64,000 nt of DNA, taken from contig JABSSW010000079.1 in assembly GCA_018902385.1 (NCBI GenBank), positions 78,568 to 142,567 of the forward strand, read 5' to 3'. The translations under genes and the position numbers were made by a program. Numbering within the stretch: position 1 is the first letter of the stretch; the number at the start of each line of letters is the position of its first letter. Shown in pieces: positions 34,804 through 49,659 of the stretch. The stretch comes from Physcia stellaris. Taxonomy: Eukaryota; Ascomycota; Lecanoromycetes; Caliciales; Physciaceae. A model generated the notes under the pieces. That model worked only from the letters and a program-made list of their open reading frames with translations. It made no database searches and was not told the DNA's origin.

Positions 34804-35372
34804 ATGCCACCCCCAACAACCTCCCAACCACGCCCGCTCCACCTCCCATCCACCCTCCCCTCCCCCCTCACCAAAGCCATCCGCGACCGCACCCTCACCT
34901 CCCTCCTCGCATCCAACACGATCCCCACGCTTCAACGCACCCTCCGCGCCGAATGCACCGCCGCGGGCTGGTTCGATGCCATGCGCGCCCGAGTCTTCGA
35001 GATCGTTCGGGAATCTCAGGACGCGGCCAACGGAGATATTGAGGGGGGAACTACGATATCGATGCTATTCGCTCTATATTAGTGGCTGAGGCTTTGGGTA
35101 GGAAGTCGAGGGGGGGCTTGAAGAGGGGAAGGGAGGGAGAAGAGGAAGAGGAAGAGGAGTATGAAGATGATGGGCTGGGTATGATGGTGCCGAAGAAGAG
35201 GGCCAAGACTTCTGGCACTGAGACTGAGATTGAGGAGGGGAGTTTGGGGACAGAGAAGAAGAAGCAGAAAGTCGATGTCAGGATACCGGAACAGGCTGTG
35301 CAGGCGGGGACGAAGATCGTGAAAGATGCCCTGGAGAAGGTTGTTGTGATTGAGGATGGGGGACTGGGATGA
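34804..35372 (+). CDS. Sus1/ENY2-like protein, frameshifted in this assembly
   Basis: The N-terminal frame (34804 to about 35048) encodes a Pro/Ser/Thr-rich leader and a helical segment with LTSLLASNTIPTLQRTLRAE and AAGWFDAMRARVFEIVRE, similar in layout to Sus1/ENY2 (…LL.SGE...L...LR..L...GW.D.....). The continuation NYDIDAIRSILVAEALGRK is in the next frame. The switch occurs at the run of six Gs, 35043-35048; one extra G would join the two. The C-terminal part is acidic with basic nuclear-localisation-like clusters (PKKRAK, EKKKQK) and is longer than classical Sus1. Family members work in the SAGA deubiquitinase and TREX-2 mRNA-export complexes in the nucleus. Family assignment is from motif recall and the frameshift may be a sequencing error. 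Confidence 0.5.
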
Positions 35373-36091
35373 GAGCTAGGAAAAGAAAGAATGGATAAAT
35401 GAAATGTCATGGATTGAGCCTAGACGCAACGATTGCTTTGGGTGTTGGAGTCCTAGAGCATGCAGAATCAATGGCTGGCTGCTCTGAGTAAAGGCTGCGA
35501 TGGTATGCTTCAGACAGGATTGAGGCTGCCGCAGATATACGGACCTTTCTCTACCGACGAACGCTCTTTGCATAATTGGGGAATTGAAGCACCTTGGCCG
35601 ACTCACAAGGCGGATCCACAAGAAACTCAGTGTAGTAATGTGTCTGAGCCGAAAGAAGACGCACAATTGAGAAAGGATGGAGGCAGCGCTTTAGGGCATG
35701 GACTTTGAGGAAGGGGTTCGAGACGGACAGGTATATTACGATAGCGACCCAGCAGCACAACCAAGGAACAAATGAATAGCACATAGAAGATGGTTTACAT
35801 CAGTCTTTAGAATGCAGGGCAAGAGATCAACACATGCTGATAAGACAACGCTCAATTCTCTTGCGAAAAGTCTATGCTCTGATTTGTAATAAGCTAAAAT
35901 ACAGAAAGCCAGCTATCTTGAGAGTGCTAGGCTCACGAATGGACCTTTGCGTTGGATTATGTTCTCTTTGCCTCTCATAGCCAGCTAACCCCTCGCAAAC
36001 ACCTCTGATGCAACCTATGAAATTTAGGAAATCTAGAACCCCCTGTGTCCTCCCATGAACGAACCGCCGCATCGAAAATCTTCAAGTAGGT
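35373..36091. other. intergenic between convergent genes
   Basis: It is flanked by the 3' ends of the Sus1-like gene and CDC48. There are short incidental frames only. Confidence 0.55.
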
Positions 36092-38850
<2,759 letters not shown>

Positions 38851-41800
38851 GTTGGTGTAGTTTGTCTATTCTCTTGTCGAATTCAGTACAGTGGCTCCGC
38901 GAACGTGTACTCTCTCGGTTTTGATGGATAGACTGAACGGGTGAGGGAAGGAGAGGGAAAAGGTTTGAAGCGTCCTATTAAGTAGGATTATGGTATTAAT
39001 AGTTGGAAAGAAAGGGTGGTGATGAGGCGTTCGAAGCTTGGGCTGAGAGGTGAAGAGTGAGCTTGTTGCCATCATTGACACCAGAGTGAAGATGATGACT
39101 TAGCGCGGCAGCCTGATCACTTCGGGCTTAGCGCGCCGGCTTCTAGAAGCACATCGAAAGCTGACCCTTACCCTGGAGCCGGACCCCTATCGATCCTGCT
39201 GGTGATTTCTTTCATCGTCCACTTGATTTCAAATCTACACGGACACGTCATCTTCAATATGGATTGAGGTCTCATTTGCATCTGCCTGCTGCTGAAACGA
39301 GGTGTCCGAGATCACATTATTGGCCACATAAAGCTAATGTAGAAGATGATCACAGACCGGAGTACTTCAACTCAACAGTTATGAAGCTCCACGGCTGCAG
39401 GAGAGCGTCGTCTGCAACGCCTCATACTCCACCTTTCCCCTGACAATTGCAGACTCTGCAGTTCGTGGTTCGATGGGTGAACTTCCCGAGATAAATGTCT
39501 CCCTCCATGCTGTTGCTGCAAGAAATGACACTAACCCCCTGAGTGATGCTTTTCATTCTCGTTCTTGTATCGTTATTCATATTCGCATTAGGTGCCTTAC
39601 GTTGGATCTGCATGTAGCCAAGTGATGTCTTCCGTCACATAGTGGATCACACATCGCTTCTCATTGTACTCGTACTCGTCAAGGTTTGGGTCTTTCACGA
39701 TTTAGGTACCTCTGAAGCCACACGGTAGCCGCTGAGGAGAGGGAAGGATCCACAGTTATCCGGCAGCGCCGTCTCCAAAGTTTCTTCTATCATCATGAGT
39801 CTCTTCCCCCTTCAGCGTCCTGGCTGCACTGGCCATGCATCGTCGACCCTGTATCTCGAATCACATAGAGCAAAGTTACGTCGAGATGGGCCCTTCGTTG
39901 GGTCTACTTCCTTCGGAACTACGTAGACATTATCAAAACTCTGCGATCCGATGAGCATCTCATGCCTAGCATTGAACGGATACGGCTGGCCTGACCACCT
40001 AAGTTCCACCCGGTGAGCGACGATCCAAAATAGATTACGGCCCATTTGCACCCTATGGCTCTCCTAAAGTTATCACATGGTGTGGTGTGGTGCAATTGCA
40101 CCTCCGACGCATCGCCGCTACATATGAGTACTCAGCCCGACAAGACCTATCCTCGATACACTTTACAAAGCATGTGGATTTGTCAAGGAGTAGACATCGT
40201 CCAGAGTCGGGTAGTCGGAGATCTGTCAAGATAGTATGCAACAACATCGCACCACTTCGGACCAGGGCGTGAGATACAGAGTCATTGTCTATTTAAGCAT
40301 TCCCTCCCCGTGTTATGATGTTCCGAAGAATCATGTTTGCTCAAGGCTTTCCCGTTACGTTGTCTTCGTGCACGGCTCGCTCATGGTCTCAGATTTAAAT
40401 CACGTTTTCTTGAAAGTCCTACTGAATGGTAGTTCGAGTCGGAAGAAATTCGATGCTGTATGTGCCCGGCGAAGGTTCGAGGGTATGCTCGCTTCGCACT
40501 TCACCAGAGCCAGGAGCCAGTCACGATGAAAGCAAATCATGAGGTCACTCACGGTATGCTACTTTTTGGCCTGACAGTAGAAGGTATGCAGATCCTCGAC
40601 CGCTATCTCCCCCGAGGGTTCGTTCGCGAGGAGGTAACGGCGGACGTGAATCTGAAAAGCGGCTCAATCGCTTTCTCTCGTAATAGCATACGTCTGGCCT
40701 CAAGCTGGGACGAGTTCCACGTACAAAACGACCAGGATCGATTGGGATGTAGATTCGACTGTCGAAAGGTTCTAGAAAGAGAGTACAGTATGTGGTAGCT
40801 GTCGTGAAGCTCTGGGTGACTCACTTCGAGAAAAGGCAGAACTGGAGTGGACGGCCGAGCAGACTGAGCAGCAACCATGGTTACTGAACATGAATTGTAG
40901 GGCAGCTGCATAGACGCAGCTTCTCCTGGCAAGGTTAGCACTCAGAACAAGGTCTCAACTCTTGCTGTTGGAGTATCATACCCTTCTGGTTTCTTTGGTA
41001 GATCACAAGGCTAACTTTAGAAGCAAGGTGATTAGGCCCTACATATTTATTTCACGCCCTTAAAACTAATGCGAGAGAAAGAACGACAGCATTCACGACA
41101 CCTCAAGTCCTGAGTTTGGCACACAATGCACATTATCTAAGCTAGTAGTTTCGACTCAGCCAGCCCACATGGTCAACGGGGCCTTCCATCCTTCGACCCA
41201 ATCAAACCCAACAATCCTATTCATTGGGGCAATAATGCTCACGAATAGGTGATACCCACAGCCACGTCACTTCACAGCCAACACTGGCTGGTGGGACTAC
41301 CCGAAAGGTTGACGCCCGACTCTTCACACTTCGAGAATGCCTTCTACAGGTCGCCATACGGATCCTCGGTCCAGCACTTGCCTTGGCAGGATCTAATCTC
41401 GTGCCGGAAAGTTGGACTGAGACATACATGGTTCTAGCGCCTGATGTGCTCAGATTGTCCCCGACTGACCGCAGGTATATTCGCACAGTAACATAAGCAG
41501 CTCCACTGTGACTGCTTCATCCTAAAGAAGCAACACCTACGTAATCTCACTCATGGGCTGAAGCATGGGGTATACACAGTTAGCTATCTCTTGCAGCAAT
41601 GGCTTCGAACCTTCTCCTCTTTCGTTGTTACCTTAGCCTTCGCGGCTATTCCGTCAGGTAAGGAATGTCCGAGGAGGATGATGGATGTTAATCTTGGTAC
41701 CAAGGCCTGATACAAGTGTATATTGCAAAGACCTATCATCCACTGACTTGGTAGGAGTTCTCAGTAGTGGGTGGGGGGAAAAGGCGAAAAAACCGGGTTC

Positions 41801-42635
41801 TCGTCTATTGTCCACGTCCACTACGTCCAAGTAGAACAACGGAAGCACCCTGGGGAACCTCAGGAGTTACATGCTTCCAGAATATGAGCGCATTTCTCGG
41901 ATCCGGTGTGACTCGCGGCAAATATCGAACCTACTAAGACTTAGGAAACAAAACTCCCAGGAACCCCAGCGCATGCTGTCTTCGTTTCAATATCTTCATC
42001 CTGTAAGCTCTGCTTGCACGCTTTTTACGCCTCTCCTCGATTTCGCTCAACCATCTTACCCCAAAAACTTATAGGATTGGATCTCCGATATGCTTCTCAG
42101 TTTCACGGAAGGGTGCTTTTGCTCTTGCGGACTCGTTGGGATTGATACGAGGACTCCTCTCCCCCCCTTCTCGATATACGAAGAGGCGCTCACTCTCGTT
42201 AGAAAGAGCAATTATCTTTATAGCTAACTCCAATGTATTTACATTTCAGCTAAAATAAATGGATTATAATGATTGCACATGAGTAGGAGAGTTGATGCGA
42301 AGGGGGCCACTTACACTGGTTTTTCATTTTCACTTTGTCTGGTCTTGTTGGATCTACCTGTAAGCTTCGCGTATGGTGGAGTGAGATGTCAAGGTTGCTG
42401 GGCGTGAGAAAAGTTCCTCTTTAGCGTTGGCTTTTCCTCGGCTCTTTTCAAAGCGTCGGCGTCGTGGGGAATCCTCTCCATAGGTTTAGTGGAATCTTCA
42501 AGCTAGAAGCGCTCGCCTCTTATCCAAAAACAGATAACGATATCTCCAGCTATTCTTCCTCTGCCCTAACATTCACTGTCCCTATTCCCGAGTCTTCAAA
42601 AAGCAAAAATCAAGCAGTACTCCTCCACGCCTCCC
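38851..42635. other. long intergenic region, 3.8 kb
   Basis: It includes the CDC48 promoter at its left. Many short frames are present on both strands (for example 40460-40798, 41217-41486), none with a recognisable domain, signal peptide or matching splice structure. No tRNA was recognised. Base composition is ordinary, so the region is not mutated like the AT blocks. Confidence 0.5.
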
Positions 42636-43463
42636 TCAACCCCAGCCCCCAGCAACCATCCCCAGCGCCCCAACCACGCCTTCGGGGAGTAGCCCCCCCT
42701 CAAAAGACCAATGCAGCGTCATCGGCGCATAGGCAGCATTCACAAGCACCTCAGTCCACCACCTCTCCCTCTCCACCGCTCTTGCGATCTTAGCTTCTTT
42801 TTCCTCCCCCTCCTCATCCCTCTCTCCTCGCCCCTTATCATCCCTCTCTACCCTCCCCCTCCTGCTTATGACAAGCTCCCTCCCCAACCTCCCCCCCTCC
42901 AGCGCTACACTCACCGCCCAAGCACGACTGCACCACAGCCACCACCTCGCCCTCCTGTTCTCGGCTACGCTCAGAACGCCCATATCGCCCAAATGCGCCA
43001 TGTTTTCCAGGACTTGGAACGTGGCGCTGGCGCCGAATTGCAGGTATGCGATTGTGGAAAGGTAGGGGTCGTGGGGTGGGGTGGTTAGGAGGTTGGGAAG
43101 GGCGAAGAGGCGGAGGGTTATGCGGAGGTTGGAGAGGAGGGTTGTTAGGGCGGTGAGGTGGGTGGAGAGGTGGGTGGTGGGGAGAGGGGGTTTGGATGTG
43201 GGGGATGGAAGGAGGGAGGTGAGGAGGGTGAGGGTGTAGGTTGTTGTTGCTAGGAGGGCGTCGAGGTGGGGGGTTGATTTGAGGAGTCTGGAGTGGGGTT
43301 CAGTGCGTGTTTTGACGTGTTAAGGAAGTGGGGAGTACCGGTTTAGATGTGCGATGTGCGTGTCGAGTCGCGAGATCTGTAGTTTGAGCGTGGAGTAGAG
43401 CTTTTGGATGTTGGCTGTTGGGATTGGTGAATGGGGGGATGGTGGAGGAGGGAGGGCGTCCAT
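42636..43463 (-). CDS. PEX11: peroxisomal membrane protein PEX11 family
   Basis: Two exons (43463-43339, 43287-42636) give 258 residues. The N-terminal helix region has IQKLYSTLKLQISRLDTHIAHLNRLLKS. The amphipathic and membrane part includes LSTIAYLQFGASATFQVLENM, LGDMGVL, WLWCSRAWAVSVALEGGRLG and a C-terminal segment WWTEVLVNAAYAPMTLHWS, GVVGALGMVAGGWG. PEX11 proteins elongate and divide peroxisomes. The stop at 42636-42638 cuts the usual short tail: in the +1 frame the sequence continues LREAWRSTA to a stop at 42610, which resembles the family ending, so a single G may be missing in the GGGG run near 42640. The opposite strand is also open because of the C-rich codon use. Confidence 0.85.
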
Positions 43464-43992
43464 TTTGAACGTAGGTTTCGAGGGGAAAGGTTAGGAGCTC
43501 ATTTGAAAATAGTAGATACAATTGGGGGTCTGAAGGAGATGAGATGAGAGGCACGTGAAAGGAAGCTGGAGCTTCGTTATCTGAACCTCGGCATTGAGAT
43601 AAGGGCTACACTAGGACTGATTTGGTTGAAACGCTTTTTGGCTGGTTTATTGGGAAGGGAGTCTTGAGGAGTTTCTTATATTCTTAGGTTTCTGTATAGC
43701 GGTCGCCAGAGATGGAGCATATTGGGATTTTTAATATGCAATTGTAGGATGCTATGTGGTCTCTGTAACAAGCGGACAGCTTAGAATATTATCACTGGTT
43801 GTAACTCCCCCATCCTGCGTGGCACTCTATGCAGATTTTGAGCGCGCATCTGTGATGCCTAGCCACGATCAGCCCCAATCCACAGTAAATATTTGCACGT
43901 CCCTTCCTTCGTACGCCTCGCTCATTCGAAAAGACTTTTGAAGACCAGTGGTCCGTGACCGAGACTTCACTTCCTCTACTTTCATCTCGATA
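43464..43992. other. intergenic, nothing recognised
   Basis: Promoter side of PEX11 and 3' side of the next minus-strand gene. Confidence 0.5.
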
Positions 43993-45387
43993 TTAAACGG
44001 ACATAATGACGTCCGCAGTCCCAGTATCGACGCCTTCTTCGGTAACAGCCACACCATCTTCAACTTCGACTTCCTCAGTCTCTGCGACTAATCCATCATG
44101 TCCGTCGTGTCCCGGCAGCTTGACGTGAGGGGCCTCCCGCAAAAGCGTGTCATTGGCTTGCTTCCATACTCCCAAATCTGACTCCGATGACTCCTCAGTG
44201 GGAGATTCCTTATGTAGTCTGCTCCTTCGGCTCGTATCGCGGCTCGGTTTGGCAGTGTAAAGACTGCTCCTATTGCTTGCAATGGAATCTCGTCGACTCA
44301 TCAGCATTTCGCGAAAGGCTCGTTTGACTGTATGTCGAAGACCCTTACTCTCTGCTTCGCCTTGATCCGCTAGATCGTCAGACTTTGGTCTGTTCGAAGT
44401 AGCAGTTTCGAGAGCGCGTTTGCCGGAGCGGGCGCGGTGGAGGCCCATACTGTCGAAGGTGTGCAATAACGGGCGTTGGCGTTTACGCTTCGGCTCATGA
44501 ATACCCAGAGAGGCGACGATAGAGGGGCTAGCGAGCGGCCGATTGTCGGTCTCGAAGTCAATGAACGGGGCTGTGCGGTCTTCGAAGATGTCGTCGAACT
44601 TCTGCCAGGTACGGTCACGGAAGGTGGAGCGGCAATTGTGGCACGCACGGTGCTCGCAGTAGGGGAAGAGTCTTGCGGTGGGTGCTGGATTTGAGGGAAG
44701 GATGTCATCATTTTGAGCGTTAGAGACTTGGTTGATGACAGGGAACGGAAGGTGGGCGGTTGCGTCAACCGAAGGCTGTGACTGAGCTGCAGCTTGGGCC
44801 TCTGTGTCACGGAAATGCTGCATGGCCGCGGCGATTTTGTCATTGACGTCTTGCTTCTGTTCGCGTAAGATAACCACTTGCTCAGGCGTGTAGTGGCCGT
44901 CGGCAATGGCTTTCTCGATCCATGCCGAGAGCTGGGTGACTGGACGAGGATGCGGCTTCAGTGCTCCTGACTCAGTTTTCTCAAGCCAGTGCGAATCAGC
45001 CTCTGCTGCGCCATCATTCCATATATCCAGCTCTTCTTCCTCATTGGTCATTTCAGCTTCGTCTTGGGTACAGATGTAGATCCAGCCAATATCCGGGACT
45101 CTCCTACAGATCATACACCTATACTCGCCATACTGTCGCTTCATGGTGAGATGTGTACAGGCCATACGACGCTGCTGACCTGGTGGAACTTTTGTCGGAG
45201 AAGTTGGTGAGCTCTGAGGCGAGGCGGCAGTGATGGCGTTGCGTGCCATGGTGGTGTAGTGTTTGACAGTATTGCGTACAAGTTCATAAGCCTCGTTGGA
45301 TAGAGCCAGTGTGGTAGGAAATGCTGCTGGTATCGGCATTGAAGGTTGGAGGGGAGAGTGGAGTGTGACGATGTAGGTAGAACACAT
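43993..45387 (-). CDS. uncharacterised fungal Cys-rich protein
   Basis: A single exon of 464 codons. A Cys/His patch at residues about 78-107 (CTHLTMKRQYGEYRCMICRR through YICTQDE) and a second at about 245-260 (PYCEHRACHNC) could together bind zinc. Between them lies a segment W..DG.AE....WLEKTESG and an amphipathic helix WIEKAIADGHYTPEQVVIL. After the second patch come a conserved-looking STFRDRTWQKFDDIFEDR block and a Ser/Arg-rich, probably disordered tail containing nuclear-localisation-like PKRKRQR. I recognise it only as a fungal protein of unknown function. Internal ATGs at codons 17 and 47 are possible starts. Confidence 0.7.
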   Translation of the reverse strand: MCSTYIVTLHSPLQPSMPIPAAFPTTLALSNEAYELVRNTVKHYTTMARNAITAASPQSSPTSPTKVPPGQQRRMACTHLTMKRQYGEYRCMICRRVPDIGWIYICTQDEAEMTNEEEELDIWNDGAAEADSHWLEKTESGALKPHPRPVTQLSAWIEKAIADGHYTPEQVVILREQKQDVNDKIAAAMQHFRDTEAQAAAQSQPSVDATAHLPFPVINQVSNAQNDDILPSNPAPTARLFPYCEHRACHNCRSTFRDRTWQKFDDIFEDRTAPFIDFETDNRPLASPSIVASLGIHEPKRKRQRPLLHTFDSMGLHRARSGKRALETATSNRPKSDDLADQGEAESKGLRHTVKRAFREMLMSRRDSIASNRSSLYTAKPSRDTSRRSRLHKESPTEESSESDLGVWKQANDTLLREAPHVKLPGHDGHDGLVAETEEVEVEDGVAVTEEGVDTGTADVIMSV

Positions 45388-46347
45388 GAGGACGAGAAAG
45401 CAGTCTTGGCCGATCAGTTATGTCACTCAAGATAAGCGAAATCCATGTCAGCACTCCAACCTTGGACGGCTGCCAGTGAAGCAGTAGTCGAGAAGTGTTG
45501 AGCTCTACGACGGGGTTCTGAATGAGTGTTGTTTTACGCTTACCATTATCCCGTTATCTCTGACGCGGCAGATGATTGCTTGATGCAAATTGAAGAGGGC
45601 ATCGGGGCCAGGACCGAGCAAGAAAGGCCAAAGGTCCATAACACGCTTTACACATTTAAGAGATCTACCTGCCCGAATTTTGCGAAGTTGTTCTAACGTT
45701 AGCTTTCAAGCAAGGGACGTGTAGCTGCCACGTTTCCCTCATGGTGGCATGGTAATGAGAGACGACGCGATTGCAGAACATAGGCTGACAGCAGAAGACC
45801 AGGGCAGAACCAGAAGAGAAAAATCCCCTGGATCTAGCAACGAAGACGGGATGGTGCTGACGCCTTCCATGTCAAATGGAATGGCAACTGCCTTCATGTT
45901 TGTAGTCTTCAAAGAAAACCCAAGTTCATTCATTCCAAGAACACACAAGTCATGATCCAGTCAAAAGGCCCATGAGATAGATGGTAGCAAACAGACAAGA
46001 CGAAGGACAAAGTGGAAGCAGTCAGGTCCGAAGACGTGAAGTCGTGAAAATCGCCTTCGGAAATATTCCGCAGTCAAGCGCGAGTTAAACCACGAACCAC
46101 GACGCGAGGCAAAACCAAATCAAGCAAGCACAACATACCTAATCAACCCAATATTGAAACACGGGCGGCTACAATCCTCATGTGCGCCTATCGTTGACAC
46201 ACACTGGCTATTTTCCAGTATCGATTGGCAGCGCTCCATCTGCCCGCTCTGCCTCTTCGTTGCTGTCGCCTCTCACTCCCCTCTTATCTCCAGTCTCCAT
46301 CAGCTCATACCTTTACGACTACCCATGCCAACCTCCGAGCAGATGCA
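45388..46347. other. divergent promoter region
   Basis: It lies between the minus-strand Cys-rich gene and plus-strand PIF1. No additional gene was supported. Confidence 0.5.
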
Positions 46348-49082
46348 ATGCTAGCCAAAGCAGTAAAGCAGCATGCTCCTGCCCAAAACTTCAAAAAGTC
46401 CTCGCAGCAAGCTCGTGGAACTACAAATACTCTTCAGCCTAGTGCTTCCTCAATGCTCAATGCTCCGCGTTCAACGTGGTCGGCTCCGAAGAATCCGCTG
46501 AAACGGACGGCTTCTCAAGCAATGGGAGGATATTTATCGACAGAGGCACGCAAGGCTCCAAGCCGTGAATCCTCGTTGTCGCGGTATGATTCAACACTCG
46601 GCAGGAGTAGCATACCTGAATTAAGCCAGTCGTCCAACAATGCAGGAGGAAGAGTAGGAAAGTTGCATGATACGGTCTTTTTCGACGAGAATGATTTCGT
46701 GGACGATGAAGATCTAGATCTAGACTCAGATACAGGCTCGACCTTGGGAAGTCATCCTACCAACACCGACTTTACACATGCAACAACGACCACCGATCTA
46801 ACTTATCCATCGACGACCACCAATCTATCTTATCCTTCAACGACCATCGATCTAACTTATCCATCAACTACAACCGATGTAACATATCCATCATTACCCA
46901 AAACCTTACCACCGACCGCGACGCCCTCAAAACCTCCGCCTAGCAGCGTCCCTATACCATGGTCCTCTTCGCCCCTCCATCACAGGCTTCCCACGGGGGA
47001 TGCCAAAGCTCTCGCTAGGAACGCCGCCCCATCCACATCCATCTCACCCAAGGCAAATCCGGGTAAACGACGGAAGCTTCCGTGGCTTGAGGGAAACTCT
47101 GACGATCGTGACGAGTATCAGGTCGACGATGCACTGAAACAGATGGAAAAGCGCGGCCCAACTGCTAAGGTACAGAGGATCATGGAAGCCCAGCGAAAGC
47201 GGAAAGCCATGGCTAAGGCAGGTATCGAGCAGGATTACACGCCGCTTCCAAAGGACAAAGCCGACTCCTCATACCCCTGGAATAAGACTGCCAGTGCTGT
47301 GAAGGAAGAGCAGAAAGTTCTACGTCAAGGACACAAGAAACTAGTAAAAGATATAGAAGCTAATGCTGAGACCAAAGCCATAACAACAAAGGACAAAAAG
47401 GTGGCTCGAGTGTTTTTGAGTGATGAGCAGCGAAAGGTGCTCACCTTGGTTGCAGAAGGGAAGAAAAGCGTATTCTTCACAGGTTCTGCAGGAACAGGAA
47501 AGTCGGTACTTCTTCGAGAAATCATCCGCGCTCTCAGAGAAAAGTACAAGCGCGAGATTGATCGCGTTGCTGTAACAGCATCCACCGGGCTGGCAGCTTG
47601 CAATGTTGGGGGCGTCACGCTTCACAGCTTTGCTGGTATCGGCCTAGGTAAAGAGGCGGCTCCAGAGCTCGTGAAAAAGATAAAGCGGAATCAAAAAGCC
47701 AAGCTTCGCTGGATGAGGACAAAAGTACTCATTGTAGACGAGATATCCATGGTTGATGGAGATCTTTTTGATAAGCTTGAAGAGATTGCTCGAACCATCC
47801 GCAACAATGGAAGGCCTTTTGGGGGAATACAGCTAATCATCACGGGGGACTTCTTCCAACTTCCACCTGTACCCGATTACGGCCGGATTGCGAAGTTTGC
47901 TTTCGATGCAGATACCTGGAATACATCTATTGAGCATACCATTGGCCTTACCCAGGTCTTTCGCCAAAAAGATCCAGGTATCTGCCTCGCCGTCGAAGAC
48001 ACGCTTTATCATTCGCTAACAAGCGTGTAGTCTTTGCCAACATGCTGAATGAGATGAGATTGGGGAAGCTGTCAGATCAATCCATCAATGCCTTTCGAAA
48101 TCTCAACCGACCACTGACATTCAATGATGATTTTCAGGCAACTGAACTGTATGTCATCCGATACTCGTCGAGTTTTGATTCATCAATTCCATGTTGTATG
48201 CTAAATATCGTCAGGTTTCCTACACGGAACGAAGTCGAAACTGCCAATAGTAACCGTATGCGAAGCCTATTCGGCAAGTCTTTCGAGTTTATAGCCGAAG
48301 ACGGTGGAGCTATCGCGGACAAAGTGCAGCGGGATAAGCTCCTTGCGAATTGCATGGCCCCTCAATCCATATCTCTCAAAAGAGGAGCGCAAGTGATGCT
48401 CATCAAAAACATTGACGAGACCCTAGTCAACGGCTCCATCGGCAAGGTCATTGGGTTCATGGATGAAAAAATATTCGATATCTACCATGAAGATGAAGAC
48501 GAATTCCAAGCTGTCGAATCTATGGATTCGAACGACGAGGAAATGTCCGAGTCTCGGAAGAAGCTCAAAGGAATGATCAACAAAGATCTTGCCGGCGACA
48601 CCAGTCGAAAGTGGCCCTTGGTTCGGTTTGCCGTTGCAGATGGTAGTTCAAGGGATTTGCTCTGCCAGAGAGAATCCTGGAAGATCGAACTACCTAACGG
48701 CGAAGTTCAAGCCTCTCGGTCTCAAGTACCACTTATCCTGGCATGGGCTCTGTCCATCCATAAGGCACAAGGGCAAACTCTTGAACGAGTCAAAGTAGAT
48801 CTGGGCAAAACTTTCGAAAAGGGGCAGGCATACGTTGCTCTCAGTCGAGCCACCTGCCAAGAGGGATTGCAGATCATGAGGTTCGATCCGAAAAAGGTGA
48901 TGGCTCACGACAAAGTCCGTAGCTTTTACGACAGCCTGTATAACGTGGAAGAGACCAAGTCAGCCGCTATTGCGCCGGCGAACAAAGATGTCAAGACAGC
49001 CAGAGTGCCTGAGGAGGATTATTTGCATGGGGAAATGGCTTCGGACGAAGATGACGACGCATTGCAGGAAATGTATGGCTAG
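46348..49082 (+). CDS. PIF1: Pif1-family DNA helicase
   Basis: Exons 46348-47977, 48031-48148 and 48215-49082 give 871 residues. The frame is open upstream, but the first in-frame ATG is 46348 ([11 protein letters not shown]). A long disordered N-terminus contains four tandem copies of a Thr/Tyr/Pro/Ser-rich decapeptide. The helicase core starts near residue 350 with [15 protein letters not shown], Walker [38 protein letters not shown], Walker [13 protein letters not shown], and the Pif1 motifs [34 protein letters not shown] and YVALSRA. The enzyme is a 5'-3' helicase in nuclear and mitochondrial DNA maintenance, telomeres and G-quadruplex unwinding. The upstream frame has basic residues, so a mitochondrial form from another exon is possible. 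Confidence 0.95.
46775..46895 (+). repeat. in-frame 30-bp minisatellite in PIF1
   Basis: About four degenerate copies of a 30-bp unit encode T-D/N-L-T/S-Y-P-S-T-T-T in the disordered N-terminus of PIF1. Confidence 0.85.
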
Positions 49083-49659
49083 CTTTTAGCATTTTGGAAA
49101 TGAAATACCACCACGATATTGTTAAGGTTGTTCGAGGCATTGGGCCTCGGCGCTTTGTGGCTGATCCTGAGCTTGTACAGTATATCAAGATTACGTAGCA
49201 TCCCACAATTGCTAGAAATTCAAACATGAAAGCCATAAGCGGTTCGCCCAAACCACCTGACACGAGCAAAGTGGTTTGCCAATGTCCTACCTAACGTTTG
49301 CGTACCTTCGTTGTCAAATGCACAACCCTAAAACATAAGGTACATGTACCCATTTAGAAGACAAGCTCGTATATCCGTAGATCAAAAGTTTCTCCGACAT
49401 GCTCAATGATTCATTCACCAACAATTATTAATCTGAATTGGACCTGGAAATGAGGAGCCTAATAGGGGTTGAGGCCTGAGGTGAAGCGTTGATCATCGAC
49501 GAGATATATCGTCGACGTTGACATCGAATGTCACATCTCGATTCCCGTTCCAACGTCGTCAATCCTTCAAACCGTGGAATGATTCAACAAACGTGATCTT
49601 ACTTAAGGTATGAATGATTGTCAGAACTACGGAATCCTCCATTCTTTCACTGGTTCGCA
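49083..49659. other. intergenic, PIF1 3' side and EDC3 promoter
   Basis: No other feature was recognised. Confidence 0.5.

Noticed and set aside
46225-46347. Open frame upstream of the PIF1 ATG
   Set aside because: It begins with TTG, has no ATG in frame and may be 5' UTR; a second exon start further upstream cannot be excluded.
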